Notes under the pieces: generated by a model
What the model was told of the DNA's origin: nothing
The model's database searches: none
Seen by the model: only the letters and a program-made list of their open reading frames with translations
Made by a program: the position numbers and the translations under genes
Assembly: GCA_963754955.1 (NCBI GenBank)
Contig: CAVWHY010000008.1
Span: forward strand, 124,001-188,000
Direction: 5' to 3'
DNA: 64,000 bases
DNA from: CAVQJU01 sp963754955
Lineage (GTDB): Bacteria; Acidobacteriota; Vicinamibacteria; Vicinamibacterales; CAVVIG01
Shown: positions 53,562-61,370 of the stretch, piece by piece
Layout: every line of letters starts with the position of its first letter
Position numbering within the stretch: the stretch's first letter is position 1

Positions 53562-54031
53562 ATGGGCGGGGGCCTCGGCGTGGTGTGTATCGTTATCGCC
53601 GGATGGAACTCGGACCGGAACGGCGATCCGCGACGCCTGCGCATGCGCTGTGGTTTGTGCAGCTGCTCTCTTTATTGCTTCGCGTGGCCTCGACGCCGGC
53701 GCTGGTGGTCGTCGGCTATCTGCTGTTCTCCGCGACGTTCTTCCCGTGGGGGATGCTCCTCGTGTCGTCGTGGGCCGACCTGCTCCACGTCCGCCAGCTC
53801 GCCGTCGGTAGTGCGGCTATCAATACGCTCTGGCAGGTCGGCGCCTTTCTCGCGCCCTATGCCTGGGGTGTGACGAAGGATGCGACAGGCAGCGTCCGGG
53901 CAGGGTTGATTGGCGCATCAGTTGTGGCAATGGCCGGAGCGCTGGTCGCCTTCTATGTGCGCACACGCGTCGTGTCCGAGCGCCGCGAACGCGCGTCGCC
54001 GCTAGAACAGCCATTGGCGGTTCCGCTTTAA
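53562..54031 (+). pseudogene. MFS transporter, C-terminal fragment with frameshift
   Basis: SMGGGLGVVCIVIAGWNSDR near 53565 is the cytoplasmic loop region of an MFS permease. After a frame change come VVGYLLFSATFFPWGMLLVS, AINTLWQVGAFLAPYAWGV and GLIGASVVAMAGALVAFYV, which are typical last helices of the 12-helix family (anion:cation symporter type). The first half of the gene is missing at the IS630 boundary. Not functional. Confidence 0.75.
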
Positions 54032-54065
54032 CAGCAGATCGTCGGCAGCCATAGAGAAGGACGAC

Positions 54066-54574
54066 ATGGCCTTTCGTTTCCGGGAGGCGCACGAGACGGA
54101 CGTTCAGGCGTTGGCTACATTGCACGTGCAAACCTTCACCGAGACGCACCGAGGCGGGCGTTCCGGGGGACCTTCGTACGAGCGGCTGGAACGTCAGTGG
54201 CGCGACGCGTTCGAACGTCAGGACGGGAGCTGGTTTCTTACGTCATCGAGGACGATGCTGGGGAGCTGGTAGGCTTTGCGAAGGGCCGGCCGCACGATGG
54301 CGGCGTCCCTGGATACGCGGGCGAACTCAAAAACATCTACTTGCTCAAGCGCGTCCAGAGTCAGGGTCTCGGAAGGAAGCTGCTGTGCCTGGTCGCGCGC
54401 CGATTCATCGAACGAGGCATCACCTCGATGCTGCTCTTCGGCGATGCGACGAATCCCTCCAACGGGTTCTACGAGGCGCTCGGCGCTGAGCGAATCCACG
54501 GGCCGGCGGGCGACGGCTGGCGCGAGCTGGGCCCGCTGATCACGCAGCGCTGTAGCGGCGACCACTCCCGTTGA
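54066..54574 (+). pseudogene. GNAT-family acetyltransferase with one frameshift
   Basis: ATG 54066 starts MAFRFREAHETDVQALATLH, typical of GNAT N-termini. The frame ends at 54272. From about 54235 the protein continues in the next frame: VIEDDAGELVGFAKG, then ELKNIYLLKRVQSQGLGRKL (the acetyl-CoA-binding Q/RxxGxG/A motif) and NGFYEALGAERIHGP. One base change would restore a full enzyme of about 170 residues. It may be a recent pseudogene or a sequence error. Acceptor unknown. Confidence 0.8.
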
Positions 54575-54576
54575 CA

Positions 54577-54690
54577 ATCGCTTACAACACGCCGACGGGC
54601 AACGCGAATCTCGGCATCACCGTCAGCCTGCAGATCACCGAATATCGCACGAATCAGGTCTCCGCGACCGGGCAAGTCAATGTGATCTGA
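54577..54690 (+). pseudogene. C-terminal gene fragment, unknown
   Basis: A frame without clear start reads AYNTPTGNANLGITVSLQIT, then EYRTNQVSATGQVNVI and stop. The alternating hydrophobic pattern suggests strands from the end of a secreted beta protein. It is squeezed between the acetyltransferase and the DUF4136 gene. Confidence 0.35.
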
Positions 54691-54691
54691 G

Positions 54692-55183
54692 TTACTTCTG
54701 CCGCGTGGGGTATTTCGCGAACAGCTCTGCGACGGCGGCGTTGATAATCGATTCGCTCTTTGCCGGCTCCAGGTCGACCGGCTTGTCCGTCCGCAACTGG
54801 ACGACGCGGGCGCGAGTGCCCGGATCGAGCATCGCGACCATCAGTGACCCAACCGCGTACTGAGGCTGTGCCCCGGCAGCGTCCGGCTTCGCCTTCAGAT
54901 CGACGTCAGTGCGCCGGAGCGAGTAGTACGTGACCAGCACATCGCCCTTCCCCGACACGGCCTTCGACATGCCCAGGCCGCCGAGCTCGCGATCGACGGC
55001 GGCCACAATCTGCGCGTCAATAGTCTTGTCGGCGGACGGACCGCCCTTCGTCCACGTGTAGGTCTTGTACTTCGCGGGATCCGCGTTCTTCGCGACCTTC
55101 ACCGTGACGCCGTATTTCGGCATCTGGGCGGACACCGCCGCCACAGCCACGCACACGAGAGCTCCGACGATCAACCGTTTCAT
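54692..55183 (-). CDS. exported DUF4136-like protein
   Basis: 163 codons from ATG 55183, with GAGGAG 8 bases upstream; the longer frame to 55321 is less likely. Signal peptide LIVGALVCVAVAAVSA. The mature part (VTVKVAKNADPAKYKTYTWT, AQIVAAVDRELGGLGMSKAV, KGDVLVTYYSLRRTDVDLKA, AKSESIINAAVAELFAKYPT) follows the DUF4136 pattern of small exported proteins in Bacteroidota and Acidobacteriota. Most members carry a lipobox; this one has none. Role unknown. It is divergent from the propeller gene. Confidence 0.82.
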   Translation of the reverse strand: MKRLIVGALVCVAVAAVSAQMPKYGVTVKVAKNADPAKYKTYTWTKGGPSADKTIDAQIVAAVDRELGGLGMSKAVSGKGDVLVTYYSLRRTDVDLKAKPDAAGAQPQYAVGSLMVAMLDPGTRARVVQLRTDKPVDLEPAKSESIINAAVAELFAKYPTRQK

Positions 55184-55356
55184 GCCGCTCCTCCTCAACG
55201 CTGTCCTTCGATTTTCTATCGGCCGCCCGGAAACCTTCCGGATGTTGGGCATCGCGTCGTTTCTTTGCGGCGCCTTGCGGCGCCAGCGGCCATCGTACGC
55301 TATTTGCACCGTTCGCGGCACATTCGGGCTGCCGACTGGTAGTAGAGTGATGTGCG

Positions 55357-56526
55357 ATGCGGGCCTGGCGGTTCCCTGCCGCGACCACCGCGATGGTTTC
55401 CGCCGCGGTTCTTCTTTCGAGCCTCGCGGAGGCGCAGCTTGCCGTGTCCTCCAACGACAACAAGGTCCGGAACGTCGAAGGCATCAACACGGTTGTACGA
55501 AATGCCCCTCCCGACACCGTCAGCGTCATCGACCTCGGCGCGTCCCCGCCGCGAATCGTCGGCGAGGTGAAGGCGCCCGGCAGCTGGGCGAGTCCCCCGC
55601 AGAGCGTCGCCGTTTCGCCGGACGAGACGATCGCGCTGGTCACGGCGTCCACGCGGATCGATCCCTCCGATACGGCAACGACGGTCCCGGACGACACGGT
55701 CACGGTGATCGATCTGAAGTCGTCACCCCCCGCGATCCTCGCGACGCTGCACGCCGGCAGGGGGCCGTCGGGCATCTCGATCAATCCGGCGGGCACGATG
55801 GCCCTCGTCGCCAACCGCAACGAAGGCACCGTCTCCGTGTTTGCGATTGACGGCCGAACCGTCACGCCGGCCGGGAAGGTCGATTTGGGCGATCCGAACT
55901 GCACGCCCTCTCTGCCCGTGTTCACGCCCGATGGCAAGCGGGCGTTCGTCACGCGCAACGGCGACCACAAGCTATCGGTCCTGGCGATCGACGGGACGCA
56001 CGTGGAATACACGAAGCGCGACGTGTCGGTCAATCTCCGCCCGTACGGCATTCAGATCGCCCCGAAAGGCGACTTCGCGTTCATCGCGAATATCGGCAAC
56101 GGGCCGACGGGCGGAGCCGACACGATCACTGTCGTCGACATCGCGGCGGATCCCCCGAGAGCGATTGACTCGGTCAGTGTGGGCCTGATTCCCGAAGGAA
56201 TCGCGTTGTCGCCGGACGGCCGGTATCTCGGCGTGATGATCATGAACGGGTCGAACCTGGCGAGCACGTCTCCATACTTTCGCGACTACGGCCTGTTGAA
56301 GATCATGCGCGTCAGCGGGCCGAAGCTGACTCCGGTCGCCGAAGCCCGCATCGGCCACTGGTGCGAAGGGGTGGCGTGGAGCCGGGATCAGCGCACCGTC
56401 GCAGTGCAGTGCATGAACGAAAAGGAAATCCAGATCTTCCACTTTGACGGCAAGGCCCTCCGATCGCGGGCGGCGATCAAGGTCAACGGGGGACCCGCGG
56501 GAATCCGGACGGCCGAACGCAGGTGA
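55357..56526 (+). CDS. exported YncE-like seven-bladed beta-propeller
   Basis: 389 codons from ATG 55357. Signal peptide to about residue 27 (AAVLLSSLAEAQ). The body is built from blades of YncE/lactonase type: SVAVSPDETIALVTAS, GISINPAGTMALVANRNEGT, PVFTPDGKRAFVTRNGDH, GIQIAPKGDFAFIANIGNG, GIALSPDGRYLGVMIMNGSN, GVAWSRDQRTVAVQC. It is periplasmic or secreted and probably a binding protein; no catalytic residues are assigned. The carboxylesterase gene starts 8 bp after its stop, so the two are likely one operon. Confidence 0.88.
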   Translation: MRAWRFPAATTAMVSAAVLLSSLAEAQLAVSSNDNKVRNVEGINTVVRNAPPDTVSVIDLGASPPRIVGEVKAPGSWASPPQSVAVSPDETIALVTASTRIDPSDTATTVPDDTVTVIDLKSSPPAILATLHAGRGPSGISINPAGTMALVANRNEGTVSVFAIDGRTVTPAGKVDLGDPNCTPSLPVFTPDGKRAFVTRNGDHKLSVLAIDGTHVEYTKRDVSVNLRPYGIQIAPKGDFAFIANIGNGPTGGADTITVVDIAADPPRAIDSVSVGLIPEGIALSPDGRYLGVMIMNGSNLASTSPYFRDYGLLKIMRVSGPKLTPVAEARIGHWCEGVAWSRDQRTVAVQCMNEKEIQIFHFDGKALRSRAAIKVNGGPAGIRTAERR

Positions 56527-56533
56527 TGTGATC

Positions 56534-58189
56534 ATGGCGATGAACCGGCGATCGTTTCTCAGTCTCGGAGGCGCCCTTATCCTCTCGCAACGACCGGCGA
56601 GCCAGACGGCCGGTTCCGTTGTCGGCACCACCGCGGGGAAAATACGAGGACACGCGGCCGGCGGGGTGCACGCATTCAAGGGCGTGAGATACGGCGAGTC
56701 CACGGCGGATGCGAGACGATTCCTGCCGCCCGCGAAGCCGAAACCGTGGACGGGCGTTCGCGACGCGGTCGCGTTTGGCCCGCGCGCTCCGCAGCCGCTG
56801 CGCCGGATGGTGCCCGCGATGGGCGATGCGCTGGTCGGCCCGGGACCCACGAGCGAAGACTGCCTGCTCTTGAATGTCTGGACGCCGGCGCTCGAACGGA
56901 ACGCCCGCCGTCCCGTCATGGTGTGGCTCCACGGCGGCGGTTTCCGGACCGGCTCCGGCAACTCGATCTTTTACGACGGACAGGAGCTCGCACGAAAGCA
57001 CGGCGTCGTCGTCGTGACGGTGACGCACCGCCTGAACGCGCTCGGCTTTCTCCATCTCGCCGGGATCGGCGGCGAGAAGTACGCGCAGTCGAGCAACGTG
57101 GGGATGCAGGACATCGTGCTGGCGCTCGAGTGGGTGCGCGACAACATCGACGCGTTCGGCGGCAACCCCGGCAACGTGACCATCTTCGGGCAGTCGGGCG
57201 GCGGCGGAAAGACGGCGATCCTGACCGGCATGCCCGCGGCCAGGGGGCTGTTTCACCGGGCGATCATCCAGAGCACGCTGTGGGACACGGCGATCACGGC
57301 GCTCGAGCCGCACGAGGCAGCCGCGGCGACGGAACTGCTGCTGTCGCGTGTCGGTGTGAAGCGCACCGAGCTCGACAGACTGCAGCAGATGCCGCCCGAG
57401 TTGCTGATGCAGGCCTTGACCGGCGGAGCCGGAGCCGGTGGCGACATCTCGCTGCGATACGTCCCGGTCAAAGACGATCGGACGTTGACGGTTCATCCAT
57501 TCGAGCCCTCCGCTTCCCCGCTGGCGGCGGCCGTCCCGATCCTCTGCGGTTCGAACGAAACCGAAAGCGTGCCGTACCAGAATCCTGACGATCCGTTCTG
57601 GACGTCGGAGATCAAGGACGAAGCGGACTTCCGGGATCGCGTCAAGCGGACTATTCGAGTGGACGACGCCGAGGCGGACCGCCTGATCGCGCTCTACCGC
57701 AGCAACCGCCCGAGTGATACTCGCGACGATCTCGCGCTGATCATGGCGTCGGACAACAGCCCGCTGCGCCTGTCGTCGTACGCCATCGCGGAGCGCAAGA
57801 GCGCCCAGGGCCAGGCGCCCGCGTACATGTACTACTTCAAGTGGCGGTCACCCGTGATGGGCGGCAGGCTACGCTCGATGCACTGCATGGAAGTCCCCTT
57901 CGTGTTCGATCACGTCGACAACACGCCGTTCATGAACGGAACCGGCCCGGATCGCGTCGCGCTCGCCCAACGAATGTCGGAGGCGTGGGTCTCGTTCGCG
58001 CGAACCGGGAACCCCAACCACGCCGGACTGCCCGCGTGGCCGGCGTTCGACGCGGCCACGCGAGGCACGATGGTGCTCGATACCGAGTGCCGGGCCGTCA
58101 ACGACCCGTACGGCCAGGAGCGCCGGGCGATGCAGGCGGCGCGGGCATCAGCCGCGCGCCGCGTCGCCGACAACCCTCCGCGCCAATAG
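56534..58189 (+). CDS. exported type-B carboxylesterase
   Basis: 551 codons from ATG 56534 (an ATG at 56540 is also possible). The start MAMNRRSFLSLGGALI carries an RRSFL twin-arginine-type signal, suggesting folded export. Hallmarks of carboxylesterase family PF00135 are FKGVRYGES, EDCLLLNVWTP, VMVWLHGGGF (oxyanion hole), the nucleophile loop FGQSGGGGKTAIL (GxSxG), the Glu region CGSNETES and the His region MHCMEVPFVF. The triad is complete. It hydrolyses esters outside the cytoplasm; the natural substrate is unknown. It is co-directed with the propeller gene 8 bp upstream. Its 3' end overlaps the ABA4-like gene by 42 bp. Confidence 0.93.
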   Translation: MAMNRRSFLSLGGALILSQRPASQTAGSVVGTTAGKIRGHAAGGVHAFKGVRYGESTADARRFLPPAKPKPWTGVRDAVAFGPRAPQPLRRMVPAMGDALVGPGPTSEDCLLLNVWTPALERNARRPVMVWLHGGGFRTGSGNSIFYDGQELARKHGVVVVTVTHRLNALGFLHLAGIGGEKYAQSSNVGMQDIVLALEWVRDNIDAFGGNPGNVTIFGQSGGGGKTAILTGMPAARGLFHRAIIQSTLWDTAITALEPHEAAAATELLLSRVGVKRTELDRLQQMPPELLMQALTGGAGAGGDISLRYVPVKDDRTLTVHPFEPSASPLAAAVPILCGSNETESVPYQNPDDPFWTSEIKDEADFRDRVKRTIRVDDAEADRLIALYRSNRPSDTRDDLALIMASDNSPLRLSSYAIAERKSAQGQAPAYMYYFKWRSPVMGGRLRSMHCMEVPFVFDHVDNTPFMNGTGPDRVALAQRMSEAWVSFARTGNPNHAGLPAWPAFDAATRGTMVLDTECRAVNDPYGQERRAMQAARASAARRVADNPPRQ

Positions 58190-58570
58190 ATACAGCAGCC
58201 AGCCGGCCGGACCAAACAGGAACGTCAAGACCAGGCACGGCACCAGCGCCAGGTGCGGGACGCCGTGCTCGCGCGCATCGCGGGCCTCCCAGCTGCCGAC
58301 GACCAGATCGAACGCCAGGTAGTGCATCCACCCTGCGACCAGCAGCCACGGATTGGCGAACAACGTCGCCACAGCCGGCAGCGAGGAGAATCCGCCGGGG
58401 CTTCCGACCAGGTGCGTCGCGACGACGGCGATGTAGGCGACCGCGAGCAGGCCGGGAATCGCCCACGCTGCGGCGATGACGGCCCAGCGCCGCCGCGGCA
58501 GCGCGATCAGGAGAATCCATCCGACCAGCGCAATCGGATTCACGATTGAAAACAGCCGTTCTGGCGTCAT
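58148..58570 (-). CDS. ABA4-like (DUF4281) membrane protein
   Basis: 140 codons, four hydrophobic helices (FSIVNPIALVGWILLIALP, WAIPGLLAVAYIAVVATHL, PWLLVAGWMHYLAFDLVVG, LVPCLVLTFLFGPAGWLLYL). The WMHYLAFDL and GPAGWLLY blocks are characteristic of the ABA4-like family, named after a plant neoxanthin-synthesis factor; the bacterial role is open. It lies 3 bp downstream of the polytopic gene on the same strand, so the two form an operon controlled from the TetR-divergent promoter. Confidence 0.85.
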   Translation of the reverse strand: MTPERLFSIVNPIALVGWILLIALPRRRWAVIAAAWAIPGLLAVAYIAVVATHLVGSPGGFSSLPAVATLFANPWLLVAGWMHYLAFDLVVGSWEARDAREHGVPHLALVPCLVLTFLFGPAGWLLYLLARRVVGDAARG

Positions 58571-58573
58571 GGC

Positions 58574-59527
58574 CTACCCCAGCACCGCGGCGCTGGTTCG
58601 CAGTGGCGCGGCGCCGCCGCGGGCGAGCCAGGCCGCGGCCGCGGTCCCGGACGCCCAGACGATCAACGCTGCGATCGTCGTCGGCGACGGGGTGGCCAAC
58701 GCTTCCCCGCGAAGCGCCTGCGCCAGCAGCAGCGCAAACAACGCGCAGTAGCTGACGCCGGCAACCCAGACCAGCCGCACTCGCCGCGTCTCCCGCTCGG
58801 ACCGCCTGACGACCACCAGCGCGATCAGCGGCAGCATCTGCATCGCGTGCAGGCCGAGAAAGTGCGGGACGCGCAGATCGCCGTGCTGCAGGCTCCACCC
58901 GGTGCCGGGGAGTCCGGGCCCGCCGTCTTCGGCGCCGACGGTATGGGCGCCCACGACGGCCAGGCGATGGCCCGCGCGCGCGTCGGCGAGTTGCGCCGCG
59001 GTGGGCTGCGTCATCAGGCCGCCAGTCGATGCGCCGAGCAGCGAGATCACCATGCCGAGCCTGAGTGCCCATCCGAGGGCGCGGTCCGCGAACGGCTGGC
59101 GCCACAGGGCCACGGTCACCGCGACGCTCGTGGCGGTCTGCACGACGATGCCGGCAGCCATGGCGGCGAAGACCGCAGCGTCGAGCGGCGTGCCGACGTT
59201 GAAATGACTCATCGTCCCGCGCCACGCCTGAAGCGTGATCAGGCTGACCTCGAGGACCAGGGTCGCAACGGTAAGCCAGCCGGCGATCCGGCGCAGGCGC
59301 GGCCAGTCCGGAAGGTAGTTGAACATCCAGGCCAGCGTGAACATGAAGATGGTGGTCGAGGCGGCGAACTTGGCGGGCTTGAGCCACGCCGGGGCGCCGG
59401 TGATCACGCGGGGATCGAGCCAGAGCCCCGCGACGAACGTGACGAGCGCGGCCATCATCAGAAGGCCCGCCGCCGTAAGGGGAGCATTCGACGTCCAGAG
59501 CCGACGTAATGTTGTCATAGTCAACAT
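58574..59527 (-). CDS. polytopic membrane protein, unknown function
   Basis: 317 codons from ATG 59527 or, more likely, ATG 59518, because operator 1 covers 59509-59527. Eight or so hydrophobic helices (LTAAGLLMMAALVTFVAGLW, TTIFMFTLAWMFNYL, IAGWLTVATLVLEVSLITLQ, VPHFLGLHAMQMLPLIALVV). Two His occur in MSHFNVGTPLDA and FLGLHAMQM, positions that could bind heme or metal, but this is only a guess. It is the first gene of a two-gene operon with the ABA4-like gene, divergent from tetR. Repression by the TetR protein is inferred from the operators. Confidence 0.8.
   Translation of the reverse strand: MLTMTTLRRLWTSNAPLTAAGLLMMAALVTFVAGLWLDPRVITGAPAWLKPAKFAASTTIFMFTLAWMFNYLPDWPRLRRIAGWLTVATLVLEVSLITLQAWRGTMSHFNVGTPLDAAVFAAMAAGIVVQTATSVAVTVALWRQPFADRALGWALRLGMVISLLGASTGGLMTQPTAAQLADARAGHRLAVVGAHTVGAEDGGPGLPGTGWSLQHGDLRVPHFLGLHAMQMLPLIALVVVRRSERETRRVRLVWVAGVSYCALFALLLAQALRGEALATPSPTTIAALIVWASGTAAAAWLARGGAAPLRTSAAVLG
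59509..59527. promoter_or_regulatory. operator 1 in tetR-divergent region
   Basis: ATGTTGTC-ATA-GTCAACAT, a 19 bp inverted repeat with one mismatch, at the start of the polytopic membrane gene. It has the same half-site as operator 2. Confidence 0.75.
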
Positions 59528-59541
59528 AGACTACGCGAATA

Positions 59542-59560
59542 ATGTTGACCGTGTCAACAT
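59542..59560. promoter_or_regulatory. operator 2 in tetR-divergent region
   Basis: ATGTTGAC-CGT-GTCAACAT, a perfect 8 bp inverted repeat with a 3 bp spacer. Its centre is 33 bp from operator 1, about three helical turns, so two dimers could bind on the same face. It precedes ATG 59572 of the regulator gene, supporting autoregulation. Confidence 0.85.
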
Positions 59561-59571
59561 ATGGCTCTACA

Positions 59572-60205
59572 ATGGCCGACGTGCCGACCACACGACGCCC
59601 GCGCACCGGCCGCCGTACCCGAACCTCGTATCATCACGGCGACCTCGGGCCCGCACTCGTTCGCGAGGCCGCGCGGACCATCCGGACGGCGGGCGTCGAG
59701 GCTGTCACGCTGCGCGACGTGGGGCGGCGTCTTGGTGTGTCCCGGACCGCGCTCTACCGGCACTTCGCCGACAAGTCGGGGCTCCTCGCCGCGGTCGCGC
59801 GCGAAGGATTTCAGGCGTTCTCGCGCGCGTTGCGCGGCGCCTGGGATGAGGCAGGCGGCGGCCTGGAAGGATTGCGGGCGATGGGCACGGCGTACATCCG
59901 TTTCGCGAGAACGGAGCCGGCTCACTACCGCATCATGTTCGGTCAGTATCGCGCGCTCTGCGAAAGCGACGCCGCGCTGGCCGCCGACGCCGCAGCGTCG
60001 TTCGACGTGCTGCTCGACGCGCTCGCGGCACTGGAGCGCGACGGCGCGATCCCTGTTGCCGCTGATCGTGCCGCGCTGGCGCGATACGTCTGGGCGACCG
60101 TGCACGGTGTCGCCATGCTGTCGATTGACGGGCAGCTGGGACCGGATCCGGCGGCAGCCGACGCGCTGACCGCTTTCACGGTCAACCGGCTCACTACGGT
60201 CGTCC
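59572..60205 (+). CDS. TetR-family repressor, no stop codon at its expected end
   Basis: Start at ATG 59572, since operator 2 covers the upstream ATG 59542. The TetR helix-turn-helix is clear: ALVREAARTIRTAGVEAVTL, RDVGRRLGVSRTALYRHFAD. The ligand-binding part (AYIRFARTEPAHYRIMFGQY, AALARYVWATVHGVAMLSID) ends near 60205 with NRLTTVVLRYLG, like the WHG family of C-terminal domains. The expected stop is missing: the frame stays open to 61374 antisense to the next gene, while the other two frames stop at 60207 and 60215. A one-base change near 60200 would give a normal ~212-residue protein. It should repress the divergent membrane operon and itself. Confidence 0.82.
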
Positions 60206-60333
60206 TTAGGTACTTAGGCCTTGGTGCCGGTCCATCCCCGCTGGCCCGGGTCTCTGGTCGTGGTCTGGACGAAACGACTCCCTGCACCACGGACGGACGA
60301 AGGCCCAAGAACGAGGGCCCAAGGACCACGGCG

Positions 60334-61251
60334 TTATTTCCTCTCCTCGGCCCGCCCGCCGGCCAGGATGTTCGGCGTCGCGTAGTTGCCCTCCTGGCAC
60401 GCATACTCGAACATCTGGTACTTCGAATCGCGCGTGAGCGGCATCTCGACGGTCCAGGGCTTCGTGTAGACGTTCTTGTCGTCCACGGTGACGCGGTACA
60501 GGATCGTGTTCGCATCGACCGGTGTAAAGCGCTCGACGACGTGCAGCGCTTCGCTTTGCGGGATCCCGCGGACGCGTCCCGTGGCCGCGCTCGTGGCGAT
60601 CGAGCCCTTGTCGTTGTAGTTGGTGGTGTCCACGACGAGCGTCGTGCCTTCCCAGTGCCCCCGCGCGTCGCCGTCCCACGATCGGATGTTCGTACCCAGG
60701 TGCGGCCGTCCGTCGAGCGGAATGAACCGCGTCGCGTGGATCATTTCGTACACGATCACGACGTATCCGGGCGTCTGCATGAACTGGTAGGCGTTGTTGT
60801 AGCCGGCCGGAAACATGCCCGCCGGGATGCCGCGCGTGATGCACCGCTCCCACGGCGTCTGGTGCACCCAGTTGTCGGCGACGTGTTCGAGGTCGTACGC
60901 GCGCTTGTCTTCCGCCCATTTCATCACCGGCACCTTGCCGTCGGGCGGATCGACGACCATCGCGGCCCGCGCGGCCCGCATCGGGCTGTCGTGATCAGCC
61001 CAGTGCGACGGCGGGTTGACGCCGGTGCCCTGCGGAACGGCGACCGGGGCGGCCGGCGCCGTGCCGGCGGTCTCGAACGGCGTGCTGTCGAAGTTGACCC
61101 ACATCCCGCGCAGGTCGGGCTGGCCGTCCGGCGTGCGGGGCACAACCCAGGGTTTGGCGCCCGGGCCCACAGCCGGTGTTTGCGCAGGGGCGGCCGACGC
61201 CGCCAGCGTGAAGGCGAGCACGGCCGGGATGCTCTGCAATCCTCGAAACAT
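60334..61251 (-). CDS. exported protein of unknown function, widespread acidobacterial type
   Basis: 305 codons from ATG 61251, with GGGAGG 8 bases upstream; the frame extends to 61362. Signal peptide (IPAVLAFTLAASAAPAQ). Conserved-looking blocks are RTPDGQPDLRGMWVNFDSTP, WERCITRGIPAGMFPAGYNN, GYVVIVYEMIHATRFIPLDG, IRSWDGDARGHWEGTTLVVD and RFTPVDANTILYRVTVDD. I recall this pattern from many uncharacterised secreted proteins of Acidobacteriota, often many per genome. It is beta-rich, with few cysteines. It is divergent from the LigM-like gene with 119 bp between starts. No function assigned. Confidence 0.82.
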   Translation of the reverse strand: MFRGLQSIPAVLAFTLAASAAPAQTPAVGPGAKPWVVPRTPDGQPDLRGMWVNFDSTPFETAGTAPAAPVAVPQGTGVNPPSHWADHDSPMRAARAAMVVDPPDGKVPVMKWAEDKRAYDLEHVADNWVHQTPWERCITRGIPAGMFPAGYNNAYQFMQTPGYVVIVYEMIHATRFIPLDGRPHLGTNIRSWDGDARGHWEGTTLVVDTTNYNDKGSIATSAATGRVRGIPQSEALHVVERFTPVDANTILYRVTVDDKNVYTKPWTVEMPLTRDSKYQMFEYACQEGNYATPNILAGGRAEERK

Positions 61252-61370
61252 CGGACACCTCCCGGAGTAGCGCGGCTGTTCGGGGGCCGTTATACTCTTT
61301 CGGCCCAATACATTCTTGATCAAGCTGGTCTGATACCCGACCGACATTTTGCGAGAGGCCACGAAGGAAC

